Origin: JAKEGN01 sp964465665
GTDB taxonomy: Bacteria; Pseudomonadota; Gammaproteobacteria; Steroidobacterales; Woeseiaceae
Assembly: GCA_964465665.1 (NCBI GenBank)
Contig: CAYXKM010000199.1
Coordinates: 1 to 18,122, forward strand
Length of the DNA stretch: 18,122 nucleotides
Direction of reading: 5' to 3'
Part shown: positions 14,088-18,122 of the stretch, in pieces
Layout of the letters: each line of letters opens with the position of its first letter
Position numbering within the stretch: the stretch's first letter is position 1
Translations under genes and position numbers: made by a program
The notes under the pieces: model-generated
What the model saw: only the letters and a program-made list of their open reading frames with translations
Databases searched by the model: none
What the model was told of the DNA's origin: nothing

Positions 14088-14375
14088 ATGAAAATTCTCG
14101 CCATAACGTTGCTCGCAGTCCTGATGCTCGGTCTCACCCCGGCGATGGCAGCGGAGCCATCAGCCGGGCGCCATGACGTGCACAGAATGGCGCAGGGTGG
14201 CGGGTTAACCCTGGACCAGGCGGTCGAGCAGGTGCGCCGGCAATACAACGGACGGATAGTCAGCGCCGAGACCAGGGTCAGTGGCAATCGCGAAATTCAT
14301 TACATCAAGGTCCTGCAAGACGACGGTAAGGTCAGGACGGTCACCGTACCCGGCCGCACAGTGGGCAAGGGCTAG
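14088..14375 (+). CDS. Small exported PepSY-domain protein
   Basis: This 95-residue protein has a signal peptide (MKILAITLLAVLMLGLTPAMA, cleaved near residue 21) and one PepSY-like domain of about 55 residues: a helix LTLDQAVEQVRRQYNGRIVSA followed by strands ending in YIKVLQDDGKVRTVTV. PepSY domains occur in periplasmic proteins, some of them inhibitors or partners of proteases, and such small genes often precede two-component systems. The gene is 15 nt before the PhoP-like regulator and probably in the same operon, so it may modulate or report to the sensor; that is inference. There is no clear Shine-Dalgarno sequence before the ATG. Confidence 0.82.
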   Translation: MKILAITLLAVLMLGLTPAMAAEPSAGRHDVHRMAQGGGLTLDQAVEQVRRQYNGRIVSAETRVSGNREIHYIKVLQDDGKVRTVTVPGRTVGKG

Positions 14376-14390
14376 GCACGCTGCCCGCGC

Positions 14391-15077
14391 ATGCGACTCC
14401 TTGTAATAGAAGACGACCGGACACTTCGAGAGTCACTTTGCGCACAACTCGAATCGGCCGGATTTGCCGTTGAACAGGCCGGCGACGGCCAGGAAGGCCT
14501 GTATTTCGGACTCGAATATCCGATCGATCTCGCTATCGTCGACCTCGGCCTTCCCCGCATGTCGGGCATCGATGTCATCCGCGAGCTGCGGAACAAAGGC
14601 AAGCCCTACCCGATACTCATCCTCACGGCCAGGGACCGCTGGCAGGACAAGGTCGACGGGCTCAGCGCCGGCGCAGACGATTACGTCGTCAAGCCCTTCC
14701 ATATCGAGGAGGTTACGGCGCGAGTCAATGCCTTGCTGCGGCGCAGTGGCGGCTGGGCTTCCTCGGTGCTGCAGGCCGGGCCGGTCGCGCTGGATACATC
14801 ACGGCAGGAGCTCAAGGTCAACGGCGCGCCGGTCGAACTTACGAGCTATGAGTACCGCATCATCGAGCACCTGATGATCCGTGCCGGACAGGTCATTTCG
14901 AAATCCGACCTGACCGACCGACTGTACGATCAGGACTTCGAGCGCGACAGCAATGTCATCGAGGTTTTCATCGGCAGGCTGCGCAAGAAAATCGATCCTG
15001 ACAATACCCTGAAGCCCATCGAAACGCTGCGCGGGCGCGGCTATCGATTCTCGCTTGAAAGAAATCACGCGGAGTAA
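14391..15077 (+). CDS. phoP: PhoP-like response regulator (OmpR family)
   Basis: This is a 228-residue two-component response regulator with an N-terminal receiver and a C-terminal OmpR-type winged helix. The acidic pocket is E7-D8-D9, the phosphoacceptor D51 (AIVDLGLPRMSG), the switch threonine T79 and the conserved K101. The stretches DRWQDKVDGLSAGADDYVVK and PFHIEEV are nearly those of enterobacterial PhoP. The DNA-binding domain (about 131-225) has the recognition-helix block NVIEVFIGRLRKKI and ends GRGYRFSL. It begins 15 nt after the PepSY gene and ends 9 nt before the sensor kinase. PhoP of this type responds to envelope stress, low Mg2+ or antimicrobial peptides in known species; the stimulus and regulon here are unknown. 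Confidence 0.9.
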   Translation: MRLLVIEDDRTLRESLCAQLESAGFAVEQAGDGQEGLYFGLEYPIDLAIVDLGLPRMSGIDVIRELRNKGKPYPILILTARDRWQDKVDGLSAGADDYVVKPFHIEEVTARVNALLRRSGGWASSVLQAGPVALDTSRQELKVNGAPVELTSYEYRIIEHLMIRAGQVISKSDLTDRLYDQDFERDSNVIEVFIGRLRKKIDPDNTLKPIETLRGRGYRFSLERNHAE

Positions 15078-15086
15078 CGCCGGCGC

Positions 15087-16463
15087 ATGTCGTCGCTCAG
15101 TACCCGCCTGCTGATTTCCGTCAGCCTGCTCCTGTTGTTTTTCTTCAGCGTAACGATAGTCGTACTCGACAGCGCGTTTCGCAAGGCAGGCGAGCAGGCA
15201 CAGCAGGACATACTCGACGGTCAGCTGATGTCGTTGCTGGCTGCCGCGGAGCCGAATATCCACGGCGAATTGCAAATGCCGCCCGACCTGCCGGAACCGC
15301 GCTTCTCCAGTGTCGATTCCGGACTCTACGGCGAACTGCGGGACGACAGCGGCGAGCCGGTATGGAAATCGCAATCGGCGCTCGGGCTGGATCTGCCTTA
15401 CGGCGAACGTCCGGCTTCGGGCGAACATCGATTCTCCCGCCTTGTCCTTGACGACGGGACGCCGCTGATGGCGCTCAGCCTGTCGGTCGAGTGGGAACTT
15501 GCGAACGGCAACCTGAAACCCTACACGTTCAGCGTCGCAGAGAGCCTCGATTCATTCCACGCGCAGCTCGCACGGTTTCGTGGCCAGCTTTTCGGCTGGT
15601 TTGCTGCAGTCGCGATCATCATGCTGTTCTCGATTTCGCTGGTCATGCGCGGGTTGTTGCGGCCGCTGCGGCAAATCGAGAAGGAGATCAGCGAAATCGA
15701 GGGGGGCCACCGGGGAACGCTATCCGATGAATTTCCGACCGAACTGAACGGCGTTGCACGCAATCTGAACTTGCTGATCGGCTCGGAGCGGGCCCGGTCA
15801 GAACGTTACCGGAATACGCTCGACAATCTCGCGCACAGCCTGAAGACGCCTCTCGCTGCCATCCATAGCGTCATTTCGGAACAACCGAAAAATGACGGCA
15901 ATGCAAAAATCGGAGAGCAGATCCAGCGCATGAATGACATCGTACGATACCAGCTGCGAAAGCCGGCCACCTACATCAGCGACACTCTCGGGATCGCGCC
16001 CGTTGCAGTGGACGGCGAACTGCGGCGGCTGGTCGACGGCCTGCGCAAGGTGTACCGGGACAAACAGCCGGAAATCCGGCTGGACATCGGGCCCGAGGTG
16101 CGGTTTCGCGGCGACATGGGCGATTTCATGGAAGTCGCCGGGAACCTGCTGGACAATGCGTGCAAATGGTGCCGCAAGGAAGCGCGGTTGCGCATTCGCG
16201 GTGCGGGCGAAGGCGAGCCGGTCGGAAGTCTGACCATGACCGTATCCGACGACGGCCCGGGCATCCCTGAAGAGGCCGCATCACAGCTCATGCGCAGGGG
16301 CGTGCGGCTGGACGAGTCTGCTCCGGGTCATGGCATCGGCCTGGCCGTTGTGAAGGATATCGCCGCGTCCTATAACGGCAAAGTCAGCATAGGCCGATCC
16401 GCTCTCGGCGGCACCGAAGTGACAGTCAGCATCTGTCCCGATAGCCGCGCCAGCGTTCGTTAA
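15087..16463 (+). CDS. phoQ: PhoQ-like sensor histidine kinase
   Basis: This 458-residue inner-membrane histidine kinase should phosphorylate the PhoP-like regulator 9 nt upstream. TM1 is at about 7-28, TM2 at 168-188, and the periplasmic sensor between them is about 139 residues. A HAMP-like linker leads to the H box NLAHSLKTPLA with H250. The N box is GNLLDNACKWC (N357), then the G1 box DDGPGIP (388-394) and G2 box GHGIGLAVV (414-422). The H box and N box are close to enterobacterial PhoQ. The sensor has the PhoQ-like W-K-S-Q-S-A stretch (93-98), but I see no acidic patch like the enteric EDDDDAE cluster that senses divalent cations and peptides. GGAG (15072-15075) at the end of phoP is the ribosome-binding site, 11 nt from the ATG. 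The gene ends 28 nt from the convergent slipin stop. Confidence 0.9.
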   Translation: MSSLSTRLLISVSLLLLFFFSVTIVVLDSAFRKAGEQAQQDILDGQLMSLLAAAEPNIHGELQMPPDLPEPRFSSVDSGLYGELRDDSGEPVWKSQSALGLDLPYGERPASGEHRFSRLVLDDGTPLMALSLSVEWELANGNLKPYTFSVAESLDSFHAQLARFRGQLFGWFAAVAIIMLFSISLVMRGLLRPLRQIEKEISEIEGGHRGTLSDEFPTELNGVARNLNLLIGSERARSERYRNTLDNLAHSLKTPLAAIHSVISEQPKNDGNAKIGEQIQRMNDIVRYQLRKPATYISDTLGIAPVAVDGELRRLVDGLRKVYRDKQPEIRLDIGPEVRFRGDMGDFMEVAGNLLDNACKWCRKEARLRIRGAGEGEPVGSLTMTVSDDGPGIPEEAASQLMRRGVRLDESAPGHGIGLAVVKDIAASYNGKVSIGRSALGGTEVTVSICPDSRASVR

Positions 16464-16491
16464 CGCCGTTACCTTTCATTGCACTCGCCGG

Positions 16492-17259
16492 TCAACTGTC
16501 GCGATTTGACTTGTCGCCGAGTTTCATCAACGGGCGAATCAAGTCCAGCGGCAACGGAAATACTATGGTGTTGGTCTTTTCGCTCGAAATTTCCTTCAGC
16601 GTCTGCAGGTAACGGAGCTGCAATGCCTGTTCCTGAGAGGCAAGCATTCGCGCCGCTTCTGCGAGCGTTGCCGCCGCTTGTTTCTCGCCCTCGGCATTGA
16701 TGATCTTGGCGCGCCTCGCACGCTCCGCTTCGGCTTGCTGCGCAATCGCGCGGATCATGCTTTCGTCGAGATCGACGTGCTTGATCTCGACGTTGGCGAC
16801 CTTGATGCCCCAGTTGTCGGTACGCTGGTCCAGGATCGCCTGGATGTCGGCGTTCAACTTCTCGCGTTCTGCCAGCATGTCGTCGAGTTCATGTTGGCCA
16901 AGCACCGAACGCAATGTCGTCTGTGACAACTGGCTCGTGGCTTCGAAGACATTGGCCACACGAATGACTGCTTTCTCCGGGTCGACGATACGAAAGTAGA
17001 TGACGGCATTGACCTTTACCGAAACGTTGTCCCGCGAAATAACGTCCTGCGTCGGCACGTCCATGACGATGACCCGCAGATCAACCTTGGTCATGGTCTG
17101 AATGATCGGAAACAGCAGGATCAGGCCGGGTCCTTTCACTTTCTGAAAGCGCCCCAGGAAGAACACCACGCCGCGCTCGTACTCCTTGAGAACCTTGACG
17201 GTGTTGTAGAACAGGACCATGAGTATGGCGAAAGCAAATCCCAGTGTTGCAACTGTCAT
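16492..17259 (-). CDS. Slipin family SPFH/stomatin-like membrane protein
   Basis: This 255-residue protein is a prokaryotic slipin, related to stomatin and prohibitin. It has an N-terminal membrane segment (about 3-19), the lead-in EYERGVVFFLGRFQKVKGPG, a full SPFH domain (to about residue 170, including RDNVSVKVNAVIYFRIVDPE and TTLRSVLGQHELDDMLAERE), then a charged coiled-coil rich in Ala, Glu and Arg (about 170-225) and a hydrophobic tail. Slipins form ring-like or raft-like assemblies and are very often encoded next to nfeD, as here: nfeD ends 37 nt upstream on the same strand. AGAGGA sits 7 nt before the ATG. A role in membrane organisation or protein quality control is usual for the family, but the exact function is not known. 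Confidence 0.95.
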   Translation of the reverse strand: MTVATLGFAFAILMVLFYNTVKVLKEYERGVVFFLGRFQKVKGPGLILLFPIIQTMTKVDLRVIVMDVPTQDVISRDNVSVKVNAVIYFRIVDPEKAVIRVANVFEATSQLSQTTLRSVLGQHELDDMLAEREKLNADIQAILDQRTDNWGIKVANVEIKHVDLDESMIRAIAQQAEAERARRAKIINAEGEKQAAATLAEAARMLASQEQALQLRYLQTLKEISSEKTNTIVFPLPLDLIRPLMKLGDKSNRDS

Positions 17260-17296
17260 GTGAGTTCCTCTTTGTATTCTCTCGGGTACCTGCGGA

Positions 17297-18122
17297 CTAT
17301 TCCGTTTGCATGCCTAATGTCCGGGCTACGGCAACTGGCTCGACCTTCAGGACCAGTCCCTGCAGGTCGCGAACGACGACGTCCTGACCCTTTTCCACGG
17401 GCACATTGCTGACCGCTTTCCAGGCCTCGCCTTCGAGCCACACGGTGCCATCGCCGGTGAACGAGTGCATGGCCTTGCCGATGCCACCGACAATCGAACC
17501 GCGACCGCTTACCGCGCCTCGCTGCCGCAACTTCAACAGGTAGCTGACCATCCACAACAACAGCAGGCCAAATGCCAACGCCAGTATGATCACGAATGCG
17601 ATCGAAATGCCGAACCCTGGAATACCACTATCGAACATCATGATTGCGCCGAATATGAACGCGATGATTCCGCCGAGCCCTAGCGCACCGAAACTGGGCA
17701 TGAACGCTTCGGCGATGATCATGGCGAAACCGACCAGGATCAGCGCCAGCCCGGCGTAATTCACCGGCAGCACCTGCAATGCATAGGCGGCCAGCAGCAG
17801 GCAGATAACGCCGACGACCCCGGGCACGATGGCGCCGGGATTCCAGCCTTCGAACACCAGGCCGTAAATGCCGACCAGCATCAGTAACAACGCGATTTCC
17901 GGACTGGCAATGGCGCTTAGTATTTTCAGACGCCAGCCAGGTTCGATCGCCTCGATGACGATGTCGTCGGTTTTCAGCGCCGTCGCCTGGTGATTGATGC
18001 GCACCTCCCTCCCGTGTATCGCGCTCAGCAGTTCGTTTTCGTCGTCGGCGATCAGGTCAATGACATTCTGCTTCAGGGCTTCGGTGGCGGTGAGCGTCGC
18101 TGCGTTGACCACCGCATCTTCC
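17297..18122 (-). CDS. NfeD family membrane protein, 5' end cut by the window edge
   Basis: This is the C-terminal part of a long-form NfeD protein; the reading frame runs off the right end of the window (first complete codons E-D-A-V-V-N-A). The visible 275 residues begin with the end of a ClpP-class serine-protease-like domain (EDAVVNAATLTATEALKQNV and the following IDLIADD). About five membrane helices follow (from LKILSAIASPEIALLLMLVG to LALAFGLLLLWMVSYLL), then a cytoplasmic OB-fold domain (SIVGGIGKAMHSF, GTVWLEGEAWKAVS, GQDVVVRDLQGLVLKVEPV). The protease catalytic serine and lysine, if present, lie outside the window. NfeD of this type pairs with slipin; in archaeal relatives the protease cuts the slipin tail. 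The slipin gene follows after 37 nt, so the pair is an operon. Confidence 0.92.
   Translation of the reverse strand, partial: EDAVVNAATLTATEALKQNVIDLIADDENELLSAIHGREVRINHQATALKTDDIVIEAIEPGWRLKILSAIASPEIALLLMLVGIYGLVFEGWNPGAIVPGVVGVICLLLAAYALQVLPVNYAGLALILVGFAMIIAEAFMPSFGALGLGGIIAFIFGAIMMFDSGIPGFGISIAFVIILALAFGLLLLWMVSYLLKLRQRGAVSGRGSIVGGIGKAMHSFTGDGTVWLEGEAWKAVSNVPVEKGQDVVVRDLQGLVLKVEPVAVARTLGMQTE

Noticed and set aside
1..18122. Mobile elements, CRISPR arrays, tRNA genes, defence islands or secondary-metabolite clusters
   Set aside because: No transposase, integrase, regular spaced repeats, tRNA-like cloverleaf or defence-type gene was seen; nearly all of the window is taken up by core or common envelope genes.

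Overview
The window is a moderately GC-rich, gene-dense chromosomal segment, almost certainly from a gammaproteobacterium. The evidence is protein similarity by eye to gammaproteobacterial families (MnmA, PurB, AcnA, PhoP/PhoQ, RoxA, YcfJ-like, DUF2333) and gene order. NudJ, MnmA, PurB, PhoP, PhoQ and RoxA are encoded close together near 25 min on the E. coli chromosome, and the same six occur here within about 10 kb in a different order. The species cannot be named from the sequence. No phage, insertion sequence, CRISPR array, tRNA or rRNA was seen, and no gene-free stretch exceeds about 180 bases.

Layout. (1) 1-1551, plus strand: an exported beta-solenoid protein built of seven 'VNG' repeats, then a YgjP-type zinc metallopeptidase. 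(2) 1592-10341, minus strand, read from right to left: purB, roxA, a short decayed stretch, a stand-alone DUF7931-type gene, nudJ, mnmA, acnA and a DUF2333 membrane protein. This is probably several transcription units: acnA has a perfect -10 box and a hairpin leader, mnmA has a -10-like box almost at its ATG, and nudJ ends in a terminator-like hairpin. (3) 10425-13276, plus strand: fumC, a NudL-type CoA pyrophosphatase and mazG, starting divergently from purB. (4) 13410-16463, plus strand: a YcfJ-like glycine-zipper envelope protein, a small exported PepSY protein and a PhoP/PhoQ-like two-component system. (5) 16492 to the right edge, minus strand: a slipin (SPFH) gene preceded by nfeD, which is cut by the window end.

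How the genes fit together. Central carbon metabolism (AcnA, FumC) meets purine synthesis (PurB, which releases fumarate). Translation quality is served by MnmA (tRNA wobble thiolation) and RoxA (ribosomal protein L16 hydroxylation). Nucleotide clean-up is served by NudJ, the NudL-type enzyme and MazG. The right third concerns the envelope: PhoP/PhoQ-like sensing, small exported proteins, and the slipin/NfeD membrane pair.

Most of this is ordinary core genome, and I do not see a clear new defence or mobile system. The points most worth a second look are the bulged hairpin in the acnA leader, the 1-nt stop/start overlap joining acnA to the unknown DUF2333 gene, a likely acetyltransferase remnant before the DUF7931 gene, the possible leaderless start of mnmA, and the exported VNG solenoid.
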